Positions 54,648-63,958 of a stretch of 64,000 nt of DNA are shown here, piece by piece. The translations under genes and the position numbers were made by a program. Within the stretch, counting starts at the first letter, position 1, and the number at the start of each line of letters is the position of its first letter. The notes under the pieces were generated by a model. The model was not told the DNA's origin. It saw only the letters and a list, made by a program, of their open reading frames with translations, and made no database searches. The DNA is from Pararhodonellum marinum (lineage in GTDB: Bacteria > Bacteroidota > Bacteroidia > Cytophagales > Cyclobacteriaceae): contig NZ_JACEFJ010000001.1 of assembly GCF_015354735.1 (NCBI RefSeq), forward strand, positions 1 through 64,000. The letters run 5' to 3'.

Positions 54648-55469
54648 ATGTTAGAAGCGCAAAACATCCATTTCTGTATCCAAAACAGGCCTATTTTGGA
54701 CCAAGCAAACCTCAGTCTCAGAGCAGGGGAACTGACGGTGATCCTTGGACCCAATGGAGCAGGAAAATCTACCTTGTTTAAGATCCTTTCGGGGGAAATA
54801 CCCTGTAAATATGGGTCTGTCAAATACAATGACCGCATTTTATGCCAGTTTAAACCCAGACAGCTTGCAGAAGTGAGGGCTGTCATGCCGCAGCACAGCA
54901 GCTTGACCTTTCCTTTCACAGCCCATGAGGTAGTGGCTTTGGGTCTTATGCCCTTGGGGCACACTTATAGTCCTGATCTTTTGGAAAGGGTGATGAAAGC
55001 TACCCATACTTGGGACCTGAGGAACCAATTGTACGGACAGCTTTCCGGGGGAGAAAAGCAAAGGGTGCAACTGGCAAGGGTGTTGACCCAGATTTGGGAG
55101 ATCAAACCTTATCCCAGGTATCTGTTGCTGGATGAACCTACCTCCAGCATGGACATTTCACAGCAGCACCATGTACTGGAAATCGTAAGCCAGCTAAAAA
55201 AGAGAAACATTGGCGTACTAGCCATCCTACATGACCTCAACCTAGCCAGTCAGTACGCAGATCAAATTGTGCTGATGAAGAATGGTTTGATCCTGCGGCA
55301 AGGTACAGTAGAGGAAGTCATGACAGAAGATTTACTGGAAGCAGTTTTTGATTATCCCATCAGGATCTGGCGGGATGAGCGCCATGGCAGCATGGTCATA
55401 GGAAGCCTTCCTTCATTTCATCATCATCAATCAACATTAAAAATTGCATCATCATGGAAAGTACATTGA
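54648..55469 (+). CDS. hmuV: Haemin ABC transporter ATP-binding protein
   Basis: ATPase of the haem importer. Walker A LGPNGAGKST, signature LSGGEKQRVQLARVL, Walker B YLLLDEPTSSMD and the switch His in ILHDLNLA are complete. 273 residues. It overlaps hmuS by 16 bases. Confidence 0.95.
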   Translation: MLEAQNIHFCIQNRPILDQANLSLRAGELTVILGPNGAGKSTLFKILSGEIPCKYGSVKYNDRILCQFKPRQLAEVRAVMPQHSSLTFPFTAHEVVALGLMPLGHTYSPDLLERVMKATHTWDLRNQLYGQLSGGEKQRVQLARVLTQIWEIKPYPRYLLLDEPTSSMDISQQHHVLEIVSQLKKRNIGVLAILHDLNLASQYADQIVLMKNGLILRQGTVEEVMTEDLLEAVFDYPIRIWRDERHGSMVIGSLPSFHHHQSTLKIASSWKVH

Positions 55470-56500
55470 ATCAAACCTCCAATACAATGCTAAAGGCAGC
55501 TTGGGACGCATTGAAAGCCGAACAGCCCCATCTTAGAATCAGAGATGCCGCTAAGGCCCTTGAAGTCTCCGAACTGGAACTTTTGGCAACGGGTATGGGA
55601 CCCAATATCATCAGGCTAAAAGCAGATTGGTCAGAAATCCTTTTGTCTTGTAAGGAACTGGGTAAAGTGATGGCGCTTACCCGAAATGATGGGTGTGTTT
55701 TGGAACACAAAGGAAATTTTCAAAAGATCAGCGTTCATGGTACCGCACCCAGACAGATGGCTACCGTGATTGGTCCCATTGAGCAAAGGGTGTTTTTCCA
55801 AAACTGGGCGCATGGTTTTGCGGTCATTCAGGAAACGCCAAGAGGGAGCATGAAAAGCCTGCAGTTTTTTGATGGGGAAGGAGTAGCGGTCTTGAAGATT
55901 TACCTTCAGGAGAAAAGCAATCTGGATGCCTTTTCCAGACTGATCCAACAATTTGAGCATTCGGATCAAAGTGCTGAAATTGAACTCACCACTTATGATA
56001 AACCGGAATATGCCCAAGAAATCGATATGCAGGCCTTTACGGCTGAGTGGGAGCAGATGAAAGATACCCATGACTTTTTTGGCATGCTCAGAAAATACAA
56101 GGTACACCGATTGGATGCCATCAAATGGATCGATGACAAATGGGCCAGGGAAGTGGACCGCTTGTCCGCAAGAAGGATCCTTGAAGTGGCCGCTGCTGAA
56201 AAGATGGCTATCATGGTATTTGTGGGCAACAGGGGCAATATCCAAATCCATCAGGGTAAAGTAAGGACCATCCGGCAAATGGGGAACTGGCTCAATGTCA
56301 TGGATCCTGATTTCAACATGCACTTGAATGAGGATTGCATCCATTCCGCCTGGGTGGTTCACAAGCACACGGAAGATGGATTGGTCTCTTCTTTGGAACT
56401 ATTCGATTCGGACAGAGAGATGATCGCCCAATTCTTTGGCTTAAGAAAACCGGGGTTGCCCCAAAATGAAAGATGGAAAAGCTTGATCGATGACCTTTAG
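55454..56500 (+). CDS. hmuS: Haem-degrading/chaperone protein HmuS
   Basis: Cytoplasmic HemS/ChuS/HmuS-family protein, which receives imported haem and in some members degrades it. The two pseudo-repeated halves are visible, with LGKVMALTRNDGCVLEHKG in the first and EKMAIMVFVGNRGNIQIHQG in the second, each followed by a W/F-rich strand. 348 residues is normal. The 16-base overlap with hmuV implies coupled translation. Confidence 0.9.
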   Translation: MESTLNQTSNTMLKAAWDALKAEQPHLRIRDAAKALEVSELELLATGMGPNIIRLKADWSEILLSCKELGKVMALTRNDGCVLEHKGNFQKISVHGTAPRQMATVIGPIEQRVFFQNWAHGFAVIQETPRGSMKSLQFFDGEGVAVLKIYLQEKSNLDAFSRLIQQFEHSDQSAEIELTTYDKPEYAQEIDMQAFTAEWEQMKDTHDFFGMLRKYKVHRLDAIKWIDDKWAREVDRLSARRILEVAAAEKMAIMVFVGNRGNIQIHQGKVRTIRQMGNWLNVMDPDFNMHLNEDCIHSAWVVHKHTEDGLVSSLELFDSDREMIAQFFGLRKPGLPQNERWKSLIDDL

Positions 56501-56538
56501 GCCATTGATCTGCTCTATCGATTAAAAATTTTTACCAC

Positions 56539-58854
56539 ATGATTAGATTTAATCTAAATAAAGGAAGTGTCATCATTACTGGATTGCTGATGTTCTTCAC
56601 TTGTGAACTCTACGGAAATGAAAATCATATAGTTCATGTCTTGGACAGCAAAGGCAAACCCATTATCCATGCCCTGGTGATTTGGGGAGAAAACCAGGCG
56701 ATTGGAGTTGATGGATCGGGATATTTTCACCTGAGTGAAGCTTGGGACGAAAATACCAAAATTGAGATCCATGCCATGGGATATGACAGCCAGACTGTCA
56801 TTGTGCGAGACCTGATCAAAAAATCCGTGGTGGTGCTGCAGGAGAAAATCGGTCAGTTGGGAGAAGTGGTCGTCGCGGCTACCCGTACGGATAGAAGCGT
56901 GGAGAATCTGCCCATGCCGGTAACGGTGATCAGTCAGGAAAAAATCAGGGAAACAGGTGGTATGAGACTGTCTGATGTGTTGCGGGAACAAACCGGACTT
57001 CAGGTGGTCGCCAACCATGGGGCAGGTTTGCAGATGCAAGGCTTATCCTCGGATTACATTTTGATCCTTTTGGATGGAGAGCCGCTGATCGGCAGAACGG
57101 CAGGCACCTTTGACCTGGATAGACTGGCGGTATCCAATATTGAAAGAATTGAGATTCTAAGAGGTCCATCCAGCGCCATTTACGGTAGTGAAGCCATGGC
57201 AGGAATCATCAACATCATCACCAAAAACAGTACGGAAAAACGTTCGGCTACCATTGAAAGCAGGTTCCGGTCTTTCCAAACCTTTGATCTCAGTACAGAA
57301 GTAGGATTTAATGAAAATGACTGGCAGGCACTGGCTTACTACAACCGGTTTTCCACTGCTGGGTATGACCTGAATCCGGAGGTTATCGGCAGGACCCAGA
57401 CCCCCTACACCGCTCATACCGGTCAATTGAAGATGGGCAAAAAATTCAGTGACCACTGGGATGCCAGGATTTTCACCAGAACGTATACAGAAGATGCTGA
57501 AAATACCCTCGGTATCATGCAGGATGGCTTGATCCAAACAGGTCGCATGGAGGGAAACCGAAGGGACTTCAATCTGAATCCAACCCTGCAATTCAGGCCC
57601 AATGATCAATGGTTGTTGACACTAAGAGGCATGAGCTCTGTCTTCCAAACCCGGTCCAGAACCGAATTTATGGAGGACGGCTCATTGCTGGACCTACAGG
57701 AATTCAGGCAGTTTTATCACAGGACCGAATTCCAATCTGATTATCAGTTTAATCCCAACAACCTGTTTACACTTGGGGCCGGCCACTTGATCGAAACAGT
57801 AGAAGCCACACGTTATAATGACTTGAACCGTTTTGACGCAGCCTACCTTTTTATTCAGCACCAATGGGAACCTCAGGAAAAATGGAATATGGTCTCCGGA
57901 ATCCGGGCTGACCTTCACAGTCAGTATGGAGGGAGGCTGAGCCCTAAGGTATCTGCACTTTATACGTTCAGTGATGCCTTCAGCTGGCAGGCCTCGGTAG
58001 GCGCAGGTTTTAAAGCCCCCGATTTCAGACAGTTATTGCTCAATTTCAACAATGCCTCAGCTGGTTACTATGTTTTCGGGGCCAATCTGGTTCAGGAAGG
58101 CATCAGCCGCTTACAGGAACAAGGTTTGGTCAATCAGGTGCTTTTGGATCCATCTGGATTTGGGACTTTGGAGGCAGAGCATTCCTGGGCATTGAATACG
58201 GGGTTCAGGTGGAATCCTAGCAAGGATTTTTTGGTACAGGCCAACCTGTTCAGAAACCAGATCAGCAACCTCATCGAAACAGCCCCTGTTGCAAGGCTGA
58301 CATCCGGACAAAATGCCTTTTCCTATTTTAATGTGGCCAGGGTAGTCACCCAAGGCGCTGAAGTGGATGTCACCCACAGGTTGGGTGCTGCCTTTCAGGT
58401 CTCCTTGGGTTATATGTTTTTGGACACAAGGGATTTGGATGTTCTTGATAGGATCGATCAGGGGACCATTTTCAAAAGAGATGAATCCAACCGGACCAGG
58501 CGTGTTACAAGGTCAGACTATGGAGGCCTTTTTAACCGTAGCAGGCACAGCGGAAATATCAAGCTCAATTATTCTGAAGTAAACACCGGGATCAGTCTTG
58601 CCCTCAGGGGAATTTACAGGGGTACTTTCGGCTTTGGAGATGTGAACGGCAACTTGATCTTGGATGACCCTTCAGAATATGCCCCAGGCATCCTAAGCTG
58701 GAACCTTACCTTATCAAAAACCTTCCAAAATGGGATACTGCTGGAGACAGGCGGATTGAACCTGACCAACCAAATGAACATCCATGATCCCTTAAATCCG
58801 GGACGTACTTTTTTCGCAGGGATGCGCCTGCCCTTTCACCAAATGTTTCCATAA
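56539..58854 (+). CDS. hmuR: TonB-dependent haem receptor
   Basis: A 771-residue outer-membrane receptor. After the signal peptide comes a carboxypeptidase-regulatory-like domain (about 28-105). The TonB plug is at about 115-230 (RSVENLPMPVTVIS, LLDGEPLIGRTAG, RGPSSAIYGSEAMAGIINIITK), then a 22-strand barrel with DFRQLLLNFNN and a TonB C-terminal region (GGLNLTN...GRTFFAGMRLPF). Haem as ligand is inferred from the operon (hmuT to hmuY). Confidence 0.92.
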   Translation: MIRFNLNKGSVIITGLLMFFTCELYGNENHIVHVLDSKGKPIIHALVIWGENQAIGVDGSGYFHLSEAWDENTKIEIHAMGYDSQTVIVRDLIKKSVVVLQEKIGQLGEVVVAATRTDRSVENLPMPVTVISQEKIRETGGMRLSDVLREQTGLQVVANHGAGLQMQGLSSDYILILLDGEPLIGRTAGTFDLDRLAVSNIERIEILRGPSSAIYGSEAMAGIINIITKNSTEKRSATIESRFRSFQTFDLSTEVGFNENDWQALAYYNRFSTAGYDLNPEVIGRTQTPYTAHTGQLKMGKKFSDHWDARIFTRTYTEDAENTLGIMQDGLIQTGRMEGNRRDFNLNPTLQFRPNDQWLLTLRGMSSVFQTRSRTEFMEDGSLLDLQEFRQFYHRTEFQSDYQFNPNNLFTLGAGHLIETVEATRYNDLNRFDAAYLFIQHQWEPQEKWNMVSGIRADLHSQYGGRLSPKVSALYTFSDAFSWQASVGAGFKAPDFRQLLLNFNNASAGYYVFGANLVQEGISRLQEQGLVNQVLLDPSGFGTLEAEHSWALNTGFRWNPSKDFLVQANLFRNQISNLIETAPVARLTSGQNAFSYFNVARVVTQGAEVDVTHRLGAAFQVSLGYMFLDTRDLDVLDRIDQGTIFKRDESNRTRRVTRSDYGGLFNRSRHSGNIKLNYSEVNTGISLALRGIYRGTFGFGDVNGNLILDDPSEYAPGILSWNLTLSKTFQNGILLETGGLNLTNQMNIHDPLNPGRTFFAGMRLPFHQMFP

Positions 58855-58880
58855 ATTCTAATTCCATAAATTCAATCAAA

Positions 58881-59504
58881 ATGAAAAATTCAATTAAATA
58901 TGTATGCCTGAGTTTGGCTGTGGCCATGTCAGTGGCTTGTAACGATGATGCGGAAGTCCATCCAGTGGTTGAACTCGAAGCGGTAACAGTAGAAAACCTG
59001 GCAGCTCCCAATGATGTGATAGACAGGACTACCGGAACCGTGACTGAGGAAAGGCCTTTTCAGTACTTTAGTTTCGAGAGCAACGGATTGGTGGGCAGTG
59101 TGGAGGCGGATTGGGATGTGGCCTTCAAAGGGACGACCATCCTTGTGAACAGCGGGATAAGCGGGCCCGGAGAGGCAAAGGGAGCTGTGGTTCAGGGGAT
59201 TTTTGATGAAATGGAACAGATTCCGGCTTCCATCAATTTGCAGTCTGATGGAGAAAATGGTCTTGCTATCCCCACTGGAAGCGGAAATGGCTGGTACAAT
59301 TATAATCCGGCCACCAATATTGTAAGCCCTATTCCGGGCAGGGTTTTGGTTTTCCAAACCAACAGAGGAAATATGGTGAAGGTGGAGATTTTGAGTTATT
59401 ACAAGAACAATCCACCGCTTTCATCTGTTGACCCGATGGCTTCTCCGTCTGCCCATTATACTTTCAGATATGTATTACAGCCCGATGGCAGCAATACTTT
59501 TTGA
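58881..59504 (+). CDS. hmuY: HmuY-family haem-binding lipoprotein
   Basis: A 207-residue lipoprotein with lipobox SVAC (C20). It fits the HmuY family: a GTVTEERPFQYFSFESN strand pair, SVEADWDVAFKGTTILVNSG, and a C-terminal YTFRYVLQPDGSNTF strand. In Porphyromonas HmuY captures haem at the cell surface and hands it to HmuR. It follows hmuR by 26 bases and ends the operon. The axial ligands of the Porphyromonas protein cannot be matched by eye. Confidence 0.85.
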   Translation: MKNSIKYVCLSLAVAMSVACNDDAEVHPVVELEAVTVENLAAPNDVIDRTTGTVTEERPFQYFSFESNGLVGSVEADWDVAFKGTTILVNSGISGPGEAKGAVVQGIFDEMEQIPASINLQSDGENGLAIPTGSGNGWYNYNPATNIVSPIPGRVLVFQTNRGNMVKVEILSYYKNNPPLSSVDPMASPSAHYTFRYVLQPDGSNTF

Positions 59505-59527
59505 GGACAAGGATAAAAAATTATTTT

Positions 59528-59568
59528 CTGTGGCAAATCCTGCCTCCGGGTTTGCCACATTTTTTTTA
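59528..59568 (+). terminator. Intrinsic terminator after hmuY
   Basis: Stem GTGGCAAATCC/GGGTTTGCCAC (11 bp with one T-G) around loop TGCCTCC, followed by ATTTTTTTT. It closes the haem operon; on the other strand it could also serve the NlpC/P60 gene whose stop is at 59596. Confidence 0.88.
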
Positions 59569-59595
59569 CTACGTCATTTCCATTGGTCAAACCGA

Positions 59596-60090
59596 TCAAA
59601 ACACCCTTCTTGCAAAAAGATAAGCCTTAGACCAATAATCGGTGTTGATATTGTCTTCGGTGACGCCAAGGGAGGTGGAGGCATGGATAAAACTGACCCC
59701 TTTTCCTCTTGTACTGGTCACGATACCGGCATGGGTGACTTTTTTACCTCTTTTGGCTGTCGCAAAGAAGATGACATCGCCTTCTCTGAGGTGATTACGG
59801 GAAATCCTTTTTCCAATTTTACTCTGATCGGCAGAAGTACGGGGCAAGGTCACCCCTACGCTGGCAAAGGAATGATAGACAAGGGCAGAGCAATCTATCC
59901 CTGATCGCGTCGTTCCCCCATATCGGTAAGGCGTTCCCCGATAGGATTGGGCTGTTTCGATTACCTGTTGAACATTGAGATTCCGGATATTTTTGGAGGA
60001 AGAGCAGGAGGAAAATCCAAGTAGTAAGCTGAAGAAAATTAAAAAATAAAGGTATTTGACAAGGTTAAATTTATTAACTTTAAGCATCAT
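59596..60090 (-). CDS. NlpC/P60 (C40) peptidoglycan hydrolase lipoprotein
   Basis: Cuts peptide cross-links or stems of peptidoglycan in the periplasm. A lipobox GFSSC (C29) follows a hydrophobic signal. The catalytic triad is C67 in SGIDCSALV, H120 in THAGIV and H136 in FIHAST. YRYGGTTRSGIDCSAL is a typical family opening. The length of 164 residues gives a minimal single-domain enzyme like E. coli Spr/MepS. Two methionines stand at the start; either may be used. Confidence 0.92.
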   Translation of the reverse strand: MMLKVNKFNLVKYLYFLIFFSLLLGFSSCSSSKNIRNLNVQQVIETAQSYRGTPYRYGGTTRSGIDCSALVYHSFASVGVTLPRTSADQSKIGKRISRNHLREGDVIFFATAKRGKKVTHAGIVTSTRGKGVSFIHASTSLGVTEDNINTDYWSKAYLFARRVF

Positions 60091-60271
60091 GGATTAAAAT
60101 CGGAATTGTTTGTTCAATTATACACAGGATAAGATTTCTATGCAAATTGTTCCTGGCAATAACCCAAGTAAATTTCAACCTTTGAGTTGAAAACGAAAAC
60201 CTGCCGATCCTTTCCGGTTTTTCTGCCTAAATTGACCTAAAGTCACCCAACCGTTGTTGTATTCAGAATTC

Positions 60272-61270
60272 ATGGCAAAACTTGGAAAAATAGCTGCCCG
60301 TATGATGTGGGTTTTTTCTTTCTTTCTTCTGAACTGTGGAGAAAAAGGGGAACAGGTATCGACTACCGAAAGTCTGGAATTGCCAAAGAGTGATGAATAC
60401 TTTCAGACCATGAGCCTTTTGGGAGATTCTTTGTACGCTGAGATAGATTCAGTTGCTCAGGAAAAGCAGCTGATCAATCTGGAGGAAGCGATATCCGCCT
60501 ATTCATCAGATCCAAGCCTGTATAACTATATCTGGAAGGGTAGGAGAGAAGCCTATCTTGGTCTTCACCAACAAGCCGTTCAAACTTATACGGAGGCCTT
60601 GGAGCAATTTCCCGAAGGCTATCAGTTGTTACGTCACCGGGGTCATCGCTACATTACACTAAGGGAGTTTGATGAGGCCATTGCTGACTTCAACAAAGCC
60701 GCAGAGCTAATGAAAGACCAACCCTTGGAGGTGGAGGAGGATGGCATTCCGAACCGGCTCAATATCCCTCTGTCAACGGTTCAGTTTAATGTTTGGTACC
60801 ATTTAGGTTTGGCCCATTATCTAAAAGGGGAATACGAATTGGCCTTGAAGGCCTACCAAAACTGCTTGGAAGTATCGGACAATGATGATCTGGTAGTGGC
60901 GACTGTGGACTGGTATTACATGACCCTTCAAAAACTCGGTAAAGGGGAACAGGCTATGGAATTACTCCAAATGGTCAAGCCAGAAATGGAAATCATTGAA
61001 AATGACGCTTATTTCAAAAGAATTTCACTTTACAAAGGTGAGCTTGAGCCAAATGGCCTGTTGAATACTGCAGCCAATGAAGCCGATCAGCAGCTTCAGT
61101 TTGTGACTCAAGGCTATGGTCTTGGAAATTATTACCTGGAAAAAGGCCAAGAAGAAAAAGCGATGGAAATTTTCCAGAAAGTATTGGATACAGGCTATTG
61201 GTCTGCATTTGGATATATCGCATCAGAAGTGGCCCTGCAAAAGTTAAAAGATGGGAAGAGAGGAGTTTAG
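60272..61270 (+). CDS. TPR-repeat lipoprotein
   Basis: A 332-residue protein with signal and lipobox FFLLNC (C22). Several tetratricopeptide repeats follow: HQQAVQTYTEALEQFPEGYQ, FDEAIADFNKAAEL, YELALKAYQNCLEVSD and EKAMEIFQKVLDTG. TPRs mediate protein contacts; the partner is unknown. The preferred start is ATG at 60272 (six codons after the first possible start) because it begins the basic n-region. Its end overlaps the next gene by 20 bases. Confidence 0.82.
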   Translation: MAKLGKIAARMMWVFSFFLLNCGEKGEQVSTTESLELPKSDEYFQTMSLLGDSLYAEIDSVAQEKQLINLEEAISAYSSDPSLYNYIWKGRREAYLGLHQQAVQTYTEALEQFPEGYQLLRHRGHRYITLREFDEAIADFNKAAELMKDQPLEVEEDGIPNRLNIPLSTVQFNVWYHLGLAHYLKGEYELALKAYQNCLEVSDNDDLVVATVDWYYMTLQKLGKGEQAMELLQMVKPEMEIIENDAYFKRISLYKGELEPNGLLNTAANEADQQLQFVTQGYGLGNYYLEKGQEEKAMEIFQKVLDTGYWSAFGYIASEVALQKLKDGKRGV

Positions 61271-61493
61271 AAATTTGCCTTTGCACAAAAAGATCAACAA
61301 ACTCTACACTGAGGGGACCTTTGTAGTGGGTATACGGTATTATACCCATAAGGTAAATCTATACCTCTTAGAAAATGAATACATTGAGGTTTTTTACAAT
61401 CACAAGTTGGACAAAATCGATAAAATTGATTATTTAAACCACAACCATACCCGTATGAAGTTCTACTTGGATCAGATCAATTTTAACCTTTAG
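61251..61493 (+). CDS. Small conserved protein of unknown function
   Basis: An 80-residue cytosolic protein rich in aromatic, Lys and Asn residues. No motif is recognised; the middle (GIRYYTHKVNLYLLENEYIEVFYNH) looks like a beta-hairpin. Its ATG lies within the last 20 bases of the TPR lipoprotein gene, which suggests translational coupling. It faces coaE, with 22 bases between the stops. Confidence 0.7.
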   Translation: MGREEFRNLPLHKKINKLYTEGTFVVGIRYYTHKVNLYLLENEYIEVFYNHKLDKIDKIDYLNHNHTRMKFYLDQINFNL

Positions 61494-61515
61494 ACATGGC
61501 ATCCATTTCCAAATG

Positions 61516-62115
61516 CTATTTAGTCAGTTCACCGTGGATTTTTAATACCTGAGGGATCAACAGCTTGTTGTCGGTGTTCTTGATGGTATAATCGGCCCAT
61601 TTGATTTTTTCCTCATCTGGAAGCTGCAGGTTAATGATCTCATTTACCTGTGCTTCTGATCTTCCAGGATCTCTTATCAAGATTCTAGCTACTCTGATCT
61701 TAAGTGGGGAACTCACTAAAATGGTTTTGTCAAGGTCTTTGAAACTACCCGTTTCAAAAAGTAATGCGGCTTCTTTGAGCACATATGGCGCACTTTGGGT
61801 ATTGACCCAATTTTCAAAGTCTTTTCTGACAGCAGGATGGATCAGCGCATTGATCTGTTTGGTCTTCTCAGGATCCGAAAAAACCTGATTTGCCAAGAAG
61901 GAACGGTTCAATTGACCATCTGAAAAATAAGATTCTTTACCAAAATTGGACTCGATTTCACTTTTCAGCTTAGGGTCAGTGATCATCAAAGATTTGGCGC
62001 GGTCATCTGCGTAGTAAACGGGAATATCCAAGCAGGAAAAAATCTTGGCCACCGTAGTTTTTCCGGAACCAATTCCGCCTGTTAGGCCAATCAGTTTCGG
62101 TTTACTCGGTGTCAT
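61516..62115 (-). CDS. coaE: Dephospho-CoA kinase
   Basis: Last step of coenzyme A synthesis, phosphorylating the ribose of dephospho-CoA. The P-loop GLTGGIGSGKTTVAKIF, the DDRAKSL segment and the LIHPAVRKDFENW motif are typical. 199 residues. It overlaps the 3' end of the ybbR-like gene by 14 bases and is last in DUF1573-yajC-ybbR-coaE, an arrangement found in other Bacteroidota. Confidence 0.95.
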   Translation of the reverse strand: MTPSKPKLIGLTGGIGSGKTTVAKIFSCLDIPVYYADDRAKSLMITDPKLKSEIESNFGKESYFSDGQLNRSFLANQVFSDPEKTKQINALIHPAVRKDFENWVNTQSAPYVLKEAALLFETGSFKDLDKTILVSSPLKIRVARILIRDPGRSEAQVNEIINLQLPDEEKIKWADYTIKNTDNKLLIPQVLKIHGELTK

Positions 62116-63073
62116 AGATCAATCTGAATCTTTCAGGTTCAATCTTGATGGACTCAAGAAATTTTGGCTGGTTGTTCAGTAAAACAGTGATCGTGCTGTC
62201 ATTCTTGTTTCGGAAAGTGTAGTTGAGGATGCCTTCAAGTTCCAGCGTTTTAAGGTCCTCTATGTATCTTTCATCTACTATATAGGTGAGCATGACACTG
62301 TTTACCTCATCTGCCAACCTGACCTTTTCCGGAAAGTTTAATTTTGTCAAAGAAAGTCTTTTGTTGCCTTCCAAGAATTCAGTCACCTCAAAACTGACCA
62401 ATACGCTTTGTTCTTCGAGGGTGAGAAAATCACTGAATTCCCTGGGAACACTTAAAGGAAGCAGCTTTTCATAGTTGTCGCTGATTTTGTCTTCCTCCAA
62501 TGCCAACCGTAAATTTCCTTCCAGTTTTTCAATGATGGATATAGGACCTTTTACCAACACGGTGCTAGGGTCTACCTCAATGTTTGAAATGATGCGGTGG
62601 TTTTTGGACAAAGACAAAGAAGACGTATCCACTACGACATTTACCCGACTGGATACCACTTTATCAATTCTGAAATGAAGGCTGTCTATGAGAATATTGT
62701 TGAGCTGGGTAGGGGCAATCATTTCGGCCAATGGCCTTTCCAGATTCCTGGTGACCAAGTAATTTTGCCTGTCAGGATTTTCCAACTCCAGGGTGAAAGG
62801 AGACATATCCATGTTCAGGGATTTTTTGAGCAAATCCCATCCGTTTCCACCTACCGAAACCCTGATGTATTCAGGCAACTCCTCAACTGCCATAAAGGCT
62901 TCTTTATCGTAAGAAAATTCTATGGGATAGTTGATTAGAGTGATGTAATTGTCTTTGTTCAGTGCATTTAAAACCCAAAAAGTGGTGGCTGCTAAAACGC
63001 AAAAGGCCACCACTTTGAAATTTGAAACTTTCTGTTCGTTAAGATTTTTGAAAAATTGAGAGAATTTACTCAA
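62102..63073 (-). CDS. YbbR-domain protein (CdaR-like)
   Basis: A 323-residue protein with one N-terminal membrane helix (VVAFCVLAATTFWVLNAL) and an extracytoplasmic part of beta-rich YbbR-like repeats (for example VDPSTVLVKGPISIIEKL). In Firmicutes the YbbR protein CdaR binds the di-AMP cyclase CdaA; no cdaA is adjacent here, so a link to c-di-AMP is only a possibility. It is set between yajC and coaE on one transcript. Confidence 0.85.
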   Translation of the reverse strand: MSKFSQFFKNLNEQKVSNFKVVAFCVLAATTFWVLNALNKDNYITLINYPIEFSYDKEAFMAVEELPEYIRVSVGGNGWDLLKKSLNMDMSPFTLELENPDRQNYLVTRNLERPLAEMIAPTQLNNILIDSLHFRIDKVVSSRVNVVVDTSSLSLSKNHRIISNIEVDPSTVLVKGPISIIEKLEGNLRLALEEDKISDNYEKLLPLSVPREFSDFLTLEEQSVLVSFEVTEFLEGNKRLSLTKLNFPEKVRLADEVNSVMLTYIVDERYIEDLKTLELEGILNYTFRNKNDSTITVLLNNQPKFLESIKIEPERFRLIYDTE

Positions 63074-63084
63074 GTTGTTTCTGT

Positions 63085-63402
63085 TTATTTACCCACGGTT
63101 TTTTTTGTGAAGTCAAGTGATAGGGCTGATTTTTCCACTTTCACTTTCAAACCCCTGTCCAGTTCCAATATAACGGTGTCCCCTTCGAGGCTTTGGACCT
63201 TTCCATGTAGCCCGCCGATAGTGACCACATTGTCCCCCTTCTTGATGGCTTCCACGAAATTTTTGGCATCCTTTTGCTTTTTTTGTTGGGGTCGGATCAT
63301 AAAGAAGTACATGATCAGGATGATGGATCCAAACAGGAAAACCTGTCCCATGATCCCACTGCCGTCTACTCCGGCTTGTGCTAGGATAACATTCAAAGTC
63401 AT
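63085..63402 (-). CDS. yajC: Preprotein translocase subunit YajC
   Basis: Small accessory protein of the Sec translocon (SecDF-YajC). One membrane helix (FLFGSIILIMYFFMI) is followed by the family motif RPQQKKQKDAKNFVEAIKKGDNVVTIGGLHGKV. 105 residues is typical. Two bases separate it from the DUF1573 gene upstream. Confidence 0.95.
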   Translation of the reverse strand: MTLNVILAQAGVDGSGIMGQVFLFGSIILIMYFFMIRPQQKKQKDAKNFVEAIKKGDNVVTIGGLHGKVQSLEGDTVILELDRGLKVKVEKSALSLDFTKKTVGK

Positions 63403-63404
63403 TT

Positions 63405-63947
63405 TTATTTTTTTACAGGACCTAAATTTGGACCGCTTTCTCCGGATTTCTTGTTGACCACACCCTTGAGTCTCAATCGGGTCACATTGGGAGAAGTGTT
63501 GGCATTGATGGAAACAGTGGGTGCTTGTGTGCCTACTTTGGCCGTGGAATTGAACACAACCTTCACGTATCCAGCTTCTCCTGGTTTAATAGGTGTTTTG
63601 GTCCAGTCAGGACTTGTACATCCACAAGAAGCATTGATGTTTGAAATGACCAAAGGAGCTTGCCCCGTGTTGGTAAAATTGAAGACGTGCTCAATGACTT
63701 CACCTTCTGTGATGGTGCCGAAGCTGTGTTCCATTTCCTCAAATTCAAATGCGCCCAATGAGGTAGGGTCGGCTGGCTGAACGCTCTGTGTATTGGAAGG
63801 AAGATTGACTTGCTTTTTCTCCAATTCTGCTATTTTTTCTTCCAATTCTGTAATCTTGGAGTTATTGTCAGCACTTTTGCTTTCACATCCAAAGATGAAT
63901 AGAGATCCTGCAAGGGCAATGGCAGGTAAACTTCTGAAATACTTCAT
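63405..63947 (-). CDS. DUF1573 lipoprotein
   Basis: A 180-residue lipoprotein (lipobox IFGC, C21). A short coiled coil (KITELEEKIAELEKKQVNL) leads into a DUF1573 domain: FEEMEHSFGTITEGEVIEHVFNFTNTG, then NINASCGCTSPDWTKTPIKPGEAGYVKV. This is an Ig-like fold with a conserved SCGCT segment. Function unknown; the family is abundant in Bacteroidota. The gene heads the part of the operon that is visible and follows the partial gene by 11 bases. Confidence 0.92.
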   Translation of the reverse strand: MKYFRSLPAIALAGSLFIFGCESKSADNNSKITELEEKIAELEKKQVNLPSNTQSVQPADPTSLGAFEFEEMEHSFGTITEGEVIEHVFNFTNTGQAPLVISNINASCGCTSPDWTKTPIKPGEAGYVKVVFNSTAKVGTQAPTVSINANTSPNVTRLRLKGVVNKKSGESGPNLGPVKK

Positions 63948-63958
63948 TTTACTAAATT

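Noticed and set aside
55631-56368. A 245-codon minus-strand frame inside hmuS.
   Set aside because: hmuS matches its family over the full length and is embedded in the haem operon; the opposite frame is a shadow.
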